Of a stretch of 7,169 nucleotides of DNA, positions 1 to 6,896 are shown in pieces. The stretch is from positions 1 through 7,169 of the forward strand of contig CANGJN010000026.1 in the NCBI GenBank assembly GCA_947454215.1. Reading direction: 5' to 3'. Under the pieces are notes generated by a model. That model had not been told where the DNA came from, ran no database searches, and was given only the letters and a program-made list of their open reading frames with translations. Source of the stretch: Neisseriaceae bacterium. Its GTDB lineage: Bacteria > Pseudomonadota > Gammaproteobacteria > Burkholderiales > UBA11063. Both the position numbers and the translations under genes were made by a program. How positions within the stretch are numbered: the first letter of the stretch is position 1; each line of letters starts with the position of its first letter.

Positions 1-1141
1 ACAAACTTTTATAGTCTGGATAATTTTCTAAACCTTTGGAATATAAGGAGTCTGAATTTTTATACTGACCCATTTCACAAAATATTTTTGCCTTAAGTGA
101 TATAACTGCTGGATGATTTAAATAAGTTGGATCAGATATATTAGAAATATATTTTAATCCATCCATATATTTTTTATCTAAAAATAAAGCAAATGCCATT
201 CCATAATATTGTGCAGATAAACTAGAGTATTTTTTATATTTAAGAGCTTGTTCATAAAATTTCATAACCTCTTTTGTACCTAATTGTACAACTCTTATCT
301 TTTCACGAATCAAATAAAAACTATTGCTATCAGGTCTCATTTTTGTAGTGTATTGATTTGCTCTTTGTTGGGTTTCAGCAATACGCTCTGATGTGACAGG
401 GTGAGTTCTTAAAAATGCATAAGCCTCATTATCATTAAATTTATTTGCATCATATAATTTATGAAAAAAACCCTCCATTGCATGTGGATCAAAACCAGCA
501 CTAACCATGATTTTTTGCCCGACTCGATCGGCTTCCCTTTCAAAATCCCTTGAAAAGGACAGCATGTCTTGCATACTTAAACCTTGAGCACCAGTTATAG
601 CTAATATACCAGCTGCAGGATTAACAGCAGTAACTAATGCCCCTGCAATTAATCCTGCTATAGTCACCCACTGCTCTCTTTGATAGTTAGCAATATTCCT
701 AAAAATATGATGCTGAGCTATATGTGCTATTTCATGTGATAAAACTGCGGCTAACTCTGCCTCACTTTGTGTATAATAGATTAAACCATTATTGACACAG
801 ATATAGCCTCCTGGTAATGCAAAGGCATTGATATCATTATCCTTTATCAAATAAAAAGTAAAATTATTACCTCTAGCCGTAGAAAAACTTGCTAAATTAT
901 TCCCCAAATCATTTAGATATGCTAAAACATCATAATCGTCCGACATACTTCTTTGATTTTGTATATCAATAATTACTTGCCTACCCATATAATTTGCTTC
1001 AATATAACTTAATTGATTACGATCTGTATCTCCTATGTCAGGTAAAAATATTGAAGGGATAGCATATAATACACAACACTTAACTAAATAAAGAATTTTT
1101 AAACAATGCTTTAAAATATTTTCTTTAGTTAAATTAATCAT
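1..1141 (-). CDS. bepA: BepA-like M48 zinc metalloprotease with TPR region (3' end cut by window)
   Basis: Probable periplasmic protease/chaperone that degrades stalled outer-membrane beta-barrel proteins and assists LptD maturation, as E. coli BepA does. 380 residues are visible; the frame is open to the window edge, so the rest of the C-terminal TPR domain is missing (E. coli BepA is about 490 residues). Seen: zinc motif HEIAH at 136-140, third ligand E201 in EREAD (201-205), and THP at 246-248, whose His matches the E. coli autoinhibitory His-246. The stretches NDINAFALPGG (102-112) and GFDPHAM (216-222) are also family-typical. Helical, TPR-like sequence starts near residue 300. The N-terminus is hydrophobic (about 15-33), suggesting export, but Lys21-Cys22-Cys23 interrupts it and no clean cleavage site is visible. 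The ATG lies 7 bases after the bamC stop with no good ribosome binding site, so translation is probably coupled to bamC. The family call is firm; BepA rather than another M48 paralogue (LoiP/YcaL type) rests on the length, the THP motif and the bamC neighbour. Confidence 0.92.
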   Translation of the reverse strand, partial: MINLTKENILKHCLKILYLVKCCVLYAIPSIFLPDIGDTDRNQLSYIEANYMGRQVIIDIQNQRSMSDDYDVLAYLNDLGNNLASFSTARGNNFTFYLIKDNDINAFALPGGYICVNNGLIYYTQSEAELAAVLSHEIAHIAQHHIFRNIANYQREQWVTIAGLIAGALVTAVNPAAGILAITGAQGLSMQDMLSFSRDFEREADRVGQKIMVSAGFDPHAMEGFFHKLYDANKFNDNEAYAFLRTHPVTSERIAETQQRANQYTTKMRPDSNSFYLIREKIRVVQLGTKEVMKFYEQALKYKKYSSLSAQYYGMAFALFLDKKYMDGLKYISNISDPTYLNHPAVISLKAKIFCEMGQYKNSDSLYSKGLENYPDYKSL

Positions 1142-1148
1142 TTTTATA

Positions 1149-2255
1149 CTATTTAAATTCTTTTTGGAGATTTAATAAATACTTCTGTTGATTAACTGAA
1201 AAATTTTTATCCTCAGCACCAGGGTATAACTTTAAAGTAATGGTAGTGATATTGTTATCAGAGGTTAATTTAACTATATATTTTGGTTTAGGTAATTCTA
1301 ATTTACTATTGTTATTATTAAATAATTTGCTCAGAAATCCAGGCTCTGAATTATCTACATCCGATTGCAGTATATACACATAATATTCGCCTAATGATCT
1401 ATTTTTATCTGAGACTCCAAGTCCTGACCTCTCAAGGGCAACTCCAGTCCTCCACCAAGCTCTGTCAAAATAATCATTTATAATTAAATTATTTCCATTC
1501 AATCTTCCATTTTGAGAGTCAATATTTTTAACAACATCTGCAGTTATTTTTTTTGCTTGATTTTTATTAATCCCTGAAAAAACCATAAATTGTTCTAAAA
1601 ATGATAACTGTATTTGTGGGTTTGGTGCAACTGGAACCCATTTTGTAGCTTGATAATCAGAAGGATGAACTCTAATACTTCCAGAATCAGGGTTTTTACA
1701 CCCTGGATATACTTGATTCATTTCATAGTCTGTTACAAAGATTAAAGTTGAATCTTGGTCTTGCCACAAATTTATTCTATATAAATATTGTGATTTAAGA
1801 GAATATTGACTACCAAAACCAATCCAATCAAAAAAAGCCCGAACCCCTGTTTCTGAAACAGTATTATCTCTTTCAGCCCACTCTGTTTCTAATAATCCAA
1901 TTTTTTGATTATTAATCTTTATATTCAAACCCTGTTGAGTTAAGAAAGAAGTCATAGTAGGCCATAATTGATCTACATTCTTATTCTTAATTTTTAACCA
2001 TATTTGGGATCCAGCCATTACAATTTGAACATCATTATTATTATTAACTGTATAAGTAGGACCTTCATTCGAATCGGTTAATTTATAATTAGAATTAGAA
2101 GTGAATGTTGATAGCCCAGGTGGAGTTATAAGATTAGAGGATGATCTTGCTTCACTAGATAAAGAATCTTTTTCTGTGCTTACAGAGGCACAACCAATTA
2201 AAACCATCGGCAAAACTAAAATATAAGATAATCTAAAATTCATATTTAACATCAT
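1149..2255 (-). CDS. bamC: Outer-membrane protein assembly factor BamC (lipoprotein)
   Basis: Lipoprotein subunit of the BAM complex, which folds beta-barrel proteins into the outer membrane; in E. coli it binds BamD through an unstructured N-terminal segment. Seen: a lipoprotein signal with lipobox VLIGC, the lipidated Cys being residue 22, followed by a low-complexity linker (about 23-80, with LITPPGL at 42-48 and an Asn run at 71-74). An N-terminal helix-grip domain follows (about 82-225; IWLKIKNKNVDQLWP at 85-99). The C-terminal helix-grip domain covers about 255-366, with YFDRAWWRTGVALERSGLG at 262-280 and the family-typical DKNRS-GEYYV stretch. At 368 residues the length is normal. Start choice: the first two codons are both ATG; the AAGGAA site lies 3 bases from the first and 6 from the second, so the true start is probably the second (2252). 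Met5 would also leave a complete signal. The position just after dapA is the classical gammaproteobacterial dapA-bamC order and supports the call. Confidence 0.93.
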   Translation of the reverse strand: MMLNMNFRLSYILVLPMVLIGCASVSTEKDSLSSEARSSSNLITPPGLSTFTSNSNYKLTDSNEGPTYTVNNNNDVQIVMAGSQIWLKIKNKNVDQLWPTMTSFLTQQGLNIKINNQKIGLLETEWAERDNTVSETGVRAFFDWIGFGSQYSLKSQYLYRINLWQDQDSTLIFVTDYEMNQVYPGCKNPDSGSIRVHPSDYQATKWVPVAPNPQIQLSFLEQFMVFSGINKNQAKKITADVVKNIDSQNGRLNGNNLIINDYFDRAWWRTGVALERSGLGVSDKNRSLGEYYVYILQSDVDNSEPGFLSKLFNNNNSKLELPKPKYIVKLTSDNNITTITLKLYPGAEDKNFSVNQQKYLLNLQKEFK

Positions 2256-2258
2256 TTA

Positions 2259-2264
2259 TTCCTT
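2259..2264 (-). promoter_or_regulatory. Ribosome binding site of bamC, inside the dapA stop region
   Basis: The minus strand reads TAAGGAATAAATGATG, in which AAGGAA overlaps the last two bases of the dapA TAA stop. Spacing is 3 bases to the first ATG and 6 to the second. This favours the second ATG as the start and makes dapA-bamC translational coupling likely. Confidence 0.6.
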
Positions 2265-3135
2265 ATATTTTAAATAAATCACTATATTCTTGTTGAAGTG
2301 ATGAAGATAACTCTGTTAAAGGAAGTCTTAGATTGGGAAAACTAATTATCCCCATTTTATATAAACCCCATTTTACAGGGATAGGATTACTTTCTATAAA
2401 TAAAAATTTATATAATGGGATAAGACTCTTATCTTGTTCAAGTACTAATTCACCACCAGAAATATCTATGTTATTAATCATTGTTATTAATTTCTTAGCA
2501 ACTACATTTCCTGCAACTGAGATTACTCCATCACCACCTCTTATCATAAATTTTAAGGCGGTAAAATCATCTCCAGAATAAAATTTAAATCCAGCAGGAC
2601 ATTTAGACTTAAGTGCATCTAATCGATCAATATTCCCTGTCGCATCTTTAATACCTTTTATTTTAATCAAATTTGAATTTGCTAACTTTATAATAACCTC
2701 ATCAGTAATTCCAATTATTGTTCTTGATGGTACATCATATAAAATGATATTATGTTTAGATTTTTCTGTAATTACTTTAAAATGTTGATAAATTCCACTC
2801 TGAGTTGGTTTAACATACCCTGGTATAGAAACTAGTAATGCGTCAATATTTTTTATATTATTAAGTTCTGTTATGAAATCTAAATAATCTTGTGTATTTA
2901 AATAATTTAACCCCACAATTAACTTTATTCTTTTGTTAACTATATTTACCGCAAATTCAATAAGTTGAAGTTTCTCATTATTTTTTATTGAGGCACCTTC
3001 TCCTGTACTTCCTAAAATCACAATTCCAGTTACTTTATCTTCAATTTGTTGCTCTATTAATCTTTTCATTGAATGATAATCAATTTCACAATTTTCTAAC
3101 ATAGGAGTAACTATAGCAGTAATTAACTCTCTCAT
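2263..3135 (-). CDS. dapA: 4-hydroxy-tetrahydrodipicolinate synthase DapA
   Basis: Cytoplasmic class I aldolase condensing pyruvate with L-aspartate-4-semialdehyde, the first committed step to diaminopimelate and lysine. 290 residues, the standard TIM-barrel length. Seen: TAIVTPM at 6-12; GSTGE at 42-46; Tyr107 in PGYVKP; Tyr133 and Arg138 in YDVPSRT; Schiff-base Lys163 in GIKDATGN; GDD at 188-190; GGDGVISVAGN at 200-210; NPIPVKW at 250-256. Against E. coli DapA, the first Thr of the catalytic GTTGE is Ser43 here (hydroxyl kept). Several residues that bind feedback lysine in E. coli are changed: Ser48 to Gly, His53 to Asn, His56 to Lys, Tyr106 to Gly. The enzyme may therefore be lysine-insensitive (inference). 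The ATG is preceded by AAGGAA at 9 bases and lies 6 bases after the asmA-like stop. Related lyases (N-acetylneuraminate lyase) also carry GSTGE, but YDVPSRT, NPIPVKW and the bamC neighbour favour DapA. Confidence 0.94.
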   Translation of the reverse strand: MRELITAIVTPMLENCEIDYHSMKRLIEQQIEDKVTGIVILGSTGEGASIKNNEKLQLIEFAVNIVNKRIKLIVGLNYLNTQDYLDFITELNNIKNIDALLVSIPGYVKPTQSGIYQHFKVITEKSKHNIILYDVPSRTIIGITDEVIIKLANSNLIKIKGIKDATGNIDRLDALKSKCPAGFKFYSGDDFTALKFMIRGGDGVISVAGNVVAKKLITMINNIDISGGELVLEQDKSLIPLYKFLFIESNPIPVKWGLYKMGIISFPNLRLPLTELSSSLQQEYSDLFKI

Positions 3136-3141
3136 TAAACA

Positions 3142-5238
3142 TTATTCCTTTTTAAATTTATTTAATAAATTTTTACCAATATTACCCAAAATACTATTAT
3201 GAATAATTTCATGAACTTTAGATAAATGAATATTTTTTATATTAATAGTTGGATTAAACATATCTCCCTTTACAGTAACAGGTATTATTACAGATTTAAA
3301 CTCTTGCTGATTAGGAGGAAGCGCACTTTTAATGGTAAATAAATAGTTAATTGTATTTAGAACAAAGTCAATACTCCCAATTCCATTAGCAATAACATAC
3401 TGAGATCTAAACATAATCATTTCATTTCTACTCACACCATTAACAAAATTTAATGTTGCATTTAATTGATCAAATATAGTTGATTTTTTATAATTTTCAT
3501 TGATTTTGGAAATTGAAAATAAATTTAGGTTTACCCCCTGAAATGCCCCATGAGTTGCATTTATAATAATATTTCCATTAAATTTTTTGTGAATATCCTG
3601 TATTGTTTTAACATTTGCTACGTTTGCAGTTAATTCCATATTAGCTGTTCCAGAAATTGCCTCAACATCAAATAAATCTTTAAATATACCCTGTAAATTT
3701 AAATTATAAATCTTTTGCTTAGTTGTAATAGTATATAAATTATTAGTTTTTATAATTTGAGCCTCACCTGTCAGTTTGCCTCCATATATATTGGCACCAA
3801 GTTTAGTTATATTTAAAATATTATCTTTTAAATTAAAGTGTACATCAAATTTATTGAGATATATTTTGTTGATGATAATGTTGTCAATTAAAATATCACC
3901 TTTCATATCAAGGTACGATAACCATGCAAAAGGGAGGGTATTATTGTTATAATATAAGGGTTTAAATTTCCCATTAGAAACTTCAGTTGTCTTAATACTA
4001 TTTGCTTTGGCTTTTATTTCTACATATGGTTTTATTCCACTATCATTAATTAAAATATCTAAGACTAAGGGATGATTGTTTAACCGTCCCTGCAAATTTA
4101 AATTAAATATTTTACTATCAACATTAAAAACACATAATCCAGATAAAGTGGTTTTTAAATCATTTAGGTTCATTTGCAATTGGTTATTACCGTAGACAGT
4201 ATTAATATTACATTGAGAAGTTAAAATGCCCGCCTCATCAAATTTTATATTTTTTAGTTGGGTAAGCCCATTAAAATAATTATCTTTATCAATATACAAA
4301 TATTTTAAATTAGCTTTTTTTACGGATACTTGGATCTTAGAGTTAATAAGTAATTCATTTACTTCTACATCAACTTTGTCCTTAGAGTTAATTTTTTTTA
4401 ATATCAACGTTAGTTTATCTGAAGAAAATAAATTTGAATTAAATTTAAAGTTATTGCTATTTATATCTCCATAGTAATTTTTAGCTAAGAACTTTCCAAA
4501 AATTCGATAAAAATTTATACTTCTATTAGTTAAATCGAACATCATATTAGTATTAAAACTTATTTTTAAATCATGAAATAAAAGTTTAATATTGTAACTA
4601 TTAAGATAAATAATATTATTCTTAATATCATTGATAGAACCACTACCATTTAGGATTAATTTATCTTTAGGTAATTCGAATCTAAAGACTAATTTATTAG
4701 TTCTAAAAGATCTATCAAACTTAATGACTCCATTTTTGATTATATAAGGAACATTTTCATCTATAGAAGATAGACCATCAATCTGAATATTAGTTAATTG
4801 ACTTAAAAATTTAAAACTATTATCCTTAGCATCTAAAATAGATAAAATTTTACTATTCAATATATTATTTTCATAGAAATGAACATTATTTAGTGAAATT
4901 CTTTTAATTTGGTAATTTGCTCCAATCAAACCTATCCAAGACATTTGACAGTTTAAGGTAGAAATGTTCATTAATCTTACATTATCATTCGTAACTACTT
5001 GCAAGTCAAAAACCTTTAAGCTTAATCCATGCCAAAATTGAGGGATTATTTTTCCTTTTATTTCTAAATGAAACCTTGAATTACTAAATTGCGAAATAAT
5101 TAAATTCTTAACATTATTTTCATTAAATAAATAAAAAAAGAAAAAAATAGGACAAACAACAAATATCATTATAACAATAAATGACATCCAGTAAATTAGT
5201 CTAATATTCAACTTATTGAATAAATTATATTTTTTCAT
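3142..5238 (-). CDS. asmA: AsmA family protein (inner-membrane-anchored, periplasmic)
   Basis: Member of the AsmA-like family: proteins anchored in the inner membrane by one N-terminal helix with a long beta-rich periplasmic part. In E. coli, relatives (TamB, YhdP, YdbH) carry phospholipids toward the outer membrane, and AsmA affects outer-membrane assembly. Seen: 698 residues; a basic start, then one strong membrane segment at about 14-38. A long repetitive beta-strand region with no Cys-rich or catalytic motif follows. The C-terminal AsmA signature is clear: YGGKLTGEA at 485-493, ISGTANMELTANV at 528-540, GAFQGVNL at 564-571, and the closing IPVTVKGDMFNPTINI at 652-667. E. coli AsmA is 617 residues, so this one is somewhat longer. 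The start overlaps the coaE stop (ATGA), with AGGAA upstream. This gene has the lowest G+C of the lines I sampled and is very Asn/Ile/Lys-rich. Family membership is confident; orthology to AsmA itself rather than to a paralogue is not settled. Confidence 0.88.
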   Translation of the reverse strand: MKKYNLFNKLNIRLIYWMSFIVIMIFVVCPIFFFFYLFNENNVKNLIISQFSNSRFHLEIKGKIIPQFWHGLSLKVFDLQVVTNDNVRLMNISTLNCQMSWIGLIGANYQIKRISLNNVHFYENNILNSKILSILDAKDNSFKFLSQLTNIQIDGLSSIDENVPYIIKNGVIKFDRSFRTNKLVFRFELPKDKLILNGSGSINDIKNNIIYLNSYNIKLLFHDLKISFNTNMMFDLTNRSINFYRIFGKFLAKNYYGDINSNNFKFNSNLFSSDKLTLILKKINSKDKVDVEVNELLINSKIQVSVKKANLKYLYIDKDNYFNGLTQLKNIKFDEAGILTSQCNINTVYGNNQLQMNLNDLKTTLSGLCVFNVDSKIFNLNLQGRLNNHPLVLDILINDSGIKPYVEIKAKANSIKTTEVSNGKFKPLYYNNNTLPFAWLSYLDMKGDILIDNIIINKIYLNKFDVHFNLKDNILNITKLGANIYGGKLTGEAQIIKTNNLYTITTKQKIYNLNLQGIFKDLFDVEAISGTANMELTANVANVKTIQDIHKKFNGNIIINATHGAFQGVNLNLFSISKINENYKKSTIFDQLNATLNFVNGVSRNEMIMFRSQYVIANGIGSIDFVLNTINYLFTIKSALPPNQQEFKSVIIPVTVKGDMFNPTINIKNIHLSKVHEIIHNSILGNIGKNLLNKFKKE
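3145..3150 (-). promoter_or_regulatory. Ribosome binding site of dapA, overlapping the end of the asmA-like gene
   Basis: AAGGAA forms the last two sense codons' worth of sequence just before the asmA-like TAA stop and lies 9 bases before the dapA ATG. It supports the chosen dapA start. An out-of-frame ATG immediately after the site (3142-3140) is not the dapA start. Confidence 0.6.
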
Positions 5239-5843
5239 AATTTCCTACTAAATAAATTAAGATATTTATTATGTAAGTCTTTAACTTTATCCAATAATGT
5301 TATTTCATCACTGTTATTATCGATTTTATCATCCGCCATATCTATTTGAATAGTTCTTGGTATTTGTGTTTTGAGTATAGTATTAATCATGTCCTCACTT
5401 ATTTTACTACGTTCTTTTACTCGTTCTATTAATGTTTTTTGATTACAATCTACAAAAAGACTCCTATCTGTAATACTTAGAAATAAATTATTTTTAAATA
5501 ATAATGGAACAATAACAATAGTATAGGGGTATTGAATTTTTTTTATTTGCATTGCTACTTCATTAAATATAAGAGGGTGAAGAATATTTTCTAATTTTAA
5601 TCTAGCGTCACTATCATTAAAAATTAAATTTCTTATTTTCTCTTTATCAAGGACACTATTTTGATTAATATACTGTATACCAAAAAGATTTATAATTTTT
5701 TGTTTAACAAACTCATTTTTATCTAAAATATTTTTATTAATAATATCTACATCTATTACGGGAACTCCAATTCCTGCAAATAAGGAACCTACCTTGGATT
5801 TACCACTACCAATCAAACCCGTGAGAGAAACTATTTTGGACAT
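5235..5843 (-). CDS. coaE: Dephospho-CoA kinase CoaE
   Basis: Cytoplasmic kinase that phosphorylates the 3'-hydroxyl of dephospho-CoA with ATP, the final step of coenzyme A synthesis. 202 residues, normal for the family. Seen: Walker A GLIGSGKS at 9-16 with Lys15; IDVD at 30-33, giving the acidic residues of the active site; HPLIF at 89-93; VPLLF at 112-116; VDCNQKTLIERVKER at 131-145 in the lid region; QxxR at 160-163; and ADDKIDNN at 170-177. Two positions differ from the common form: the usual GGIGSGKS has Leu instead of the second Gly, and the Glu commonly following PLLF/V (PLLVE in E. coli) is Lys117. The remaining motifs are intact, so I expect an active enzyme. Its ATG shares one base with the pilD stop (TAATG) and no strong ribosome binding site precedes it, suggesting translational coupling. 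A coaE gene next to pilD is common in gammaproteobacteria. Confidence 0.95.
   Translation of the reverse strand: MSKIVSLTGLIGSGKSKVGSLFAGIGVPVIDVDIINKNILDKNEFVKQKIINLFGIQYINQNSVLDKEKIRNLIFNDSDARLKLENILHPLIFNEVAMQIKKIQYPYTIVIVPLLFKNNLFLSITDRSLFVDCNQKTLIERVKERSKISEDMINTILKTQIPRTIQIDMADDKIDNNSDEITLLDKVKDLHNKYLNLFSRKL
5242..5246 (-). promoter_or_regulatory. Ribosome binding site of the asmA-like gene, within the coaE 3' end
   Basis: The minus strand reads TAGGAAATTATGA. AGGAA lies 3 bases before the ATG, or 4 counted from AGGA. The ATG itself overlaps the coaE TGA stop, so ribosomes finishing coaE can restart directly. Confidence 0.5.
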
Positions 5844-6721
5844 TATACAAATCTTTCAATAATATTAGGATTTAAAATTATGAAAAGAGTAACACTTCCT
5901 AAAAATGGGCCAAATGGCAACTCTTTATCTATTTTAAAATGCTTACTTTTATTAAAAAATTTTAATAGAATAAATCTACTTAAATAAAATAAAATACCAA
6001 GACTTGAAGATATAAATATTAAGAATATAAATTTTGAACAACCAATCCATGCTAATATTGCAGCTAAAAATTTAAAATCACCATACCCTAGACCTTCTTT
6101 TTTAGTTATTGACTTATGAATCCAATATATAGTCCATAATGACAAATAACCAATAATGGCACCTAATACCGAGTTTAATAAACTTCCAGAAATTAAACCA
6201 TTTAAATTAACAAGTAAGCCTATCCACACTAAAGGAATAGTCAACTCATCTGGTAAAATTTTATTATCATAATCTATAAAAATTAAGGATAAAATGAAAC
6301 TTATAAAAATTAATAAAGCAAAAATTTTAAAGATATCATTAGTTAAGTATGCTACCATTGTAAATAATAATGCAGTTAATAGTTCAACTATCGCATATCT
6401 TATTGAATACTTACTCTTACATGATAAACATTTGCCTCTAGTTATAAAATAACCTATAATTGGAATATTAACATAAAAAGGGATGGTTAAACCACAAGCA
6501 AAGCAGTGGGAACTAGGAGTTATTAAACTAATTTTTTTAGTTGGTTTCACTTCTAACCCTAGGTAATTGGAGCACTCCAGATCCCATTTATTTTTTAAAA
6601 TTAAAGGCAATCTATAGATTACTACATTTAAGAAACTTCCTACAATAGCACCAAGGAAAAATAATATGATACCTCTTAATAAAAAACTATTTTGGAAAAT
6701 GAAGATTAATAAATCATACAT
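5843..6721 (-). CDS. pilD: Type IV prepilin leader peptidase / N-methyltransferase PilD
   Basis: Polytopic inner-membrane aspartic protease (A24 family) that cleaves the leader of type IV prepilins and type II secretion pseudopilins and N-methylates the new N-terminal residue. 292 residues from the ATG at 6721. An in-frame TTG at 6739 would add six residues, but GGAGG lies 8 bases before the ATG, inside that extension, so the ATG is preferred. Seen (ATG numbering): GSFLNVVIYRLP at 28-39; zinc-binding Cys pairs C73-x2-C76 and C98-x2-C101, the hallmark of the bifunctional long form; FIDYD with catalytic Asp150; LPDELTIP at 156-163; GLGYGD with catalytic Asp215, followed by FKFLAA; PFGPFLG at 269-275; and about eight hydrophobic segments. 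Pseudomonas PilD has its catalytic Asp pair at nearly the same positions. No pilB, pilC or pilin gene is in the window, so its substrates lie elsewhere. It appears to be the first gene of the operon. Confidence 0.95.
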   Translation of the reverse strand: MYDLLIFIFQNSFLLRGIILFFLGAIVGSFLNVVIYRLPLILKNKWDLECSNYLGLEVKPTKKISLITPSSHCFACGLTIPFYVNIPIIGYFITRGKCLSCKSKYSIRYAIVELLTALLFTMVAYLTNDIFKIFALLIFISFILSLIFIDYDNKILPDELTIPLVWIGLLVNLNGLISGSLLNSVLGAIIGYLSLWTIYWIHKSITKKEGLGYGDFKFLAAILAWIGCSKFIFLIFISSSLGILFYLSRFILLKFFNKSKHFKIDKELPFGPFLGSVTLFIILNPNIIERFV

Positions 6722-6729
6722 AATTATAT

Positions 6730-6734
6730 CCTCC
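6730..6734 (-). promoter_or_regulatory. Strong ribosome binding site of pilD; fixes its start
   Basis: GGAGG on the minus strand lies 8 bases before the ATG at 6721. It is the best match to the anti-Shine-Dalgarno sequence in the window, as expected for the first gene of an operon, and it rules against the upstream TTG. Confidence 0.8.
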
Positions 6735-6768
6735 AGCAAGAAAAAATATCTTACAATTAGTTAAAATA

Positions 6769-6790
6769 TAGTACTTCTTTTTAAGTACTA
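6769..6790. repeat. Perfect 8-bp inverted repeat in the corB-pilD gap
   Basis: The plus strand carries TAGTACTT (6769-6776), a six-base loop CTTTTT, and AAGTACTA (6783-6790), exact complements. It lies about 48 bases upstream of the pilD start and about 107 bases past the stop of the preceding gene. It could be a weak transcription end point for the upstream gene, an operator or leader hairpin for the pilD operon, or chance. The stem has only two G-C pairs and no immediate T-run follows on either strand, so an intrinsic terminator is not convincing. The rest of the gap (6722-6896) is almost pure A/T, and I could not identify a promoter with both a -35 and a -10 box. Confidence 0.45.
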
Positions 6791-6896
6791 AAATAACATG
6801 ATTTGTTTTTACTATGAGCATAAATATTTTAAATATAACTTCTTCTTTATTGATGAATTTAATTATAAATAATTAGATTTACATATATTAAATAAA

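Noticed and set aside
2029..2047. ATT trinucleotide run as a possible microsatellite
   Set aside because: It encodes a short Asn run in the BamC linker and is too short to be a repeat locus of interest in such AT-rich sequence.
2333..2581. 82-residue open frame on the plus strand
   Set aside because: It lies wholly inside dapA on the opposite strand, matches no family I recognise, and dapA has intact catalytic motifs; it is a shadow frame.
6723..6728. Perfect TATAAT on the minus strand, resembling a -10 box
   Set aside because: It is the spacer between the GGAGG site and the pilD ATG, so transcription from it would start inside the gene. There is no -35 match at the right distance.
6863..6878. 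AT-only inverted repeat (TAATTAT/ATAATTA) after the corB-like gene
   Set aside because: It has no G-C pairs, a two-base loop and no T-run; such palindromes are expected by chance in sequence this AT-rich, so it was not called a terminator.
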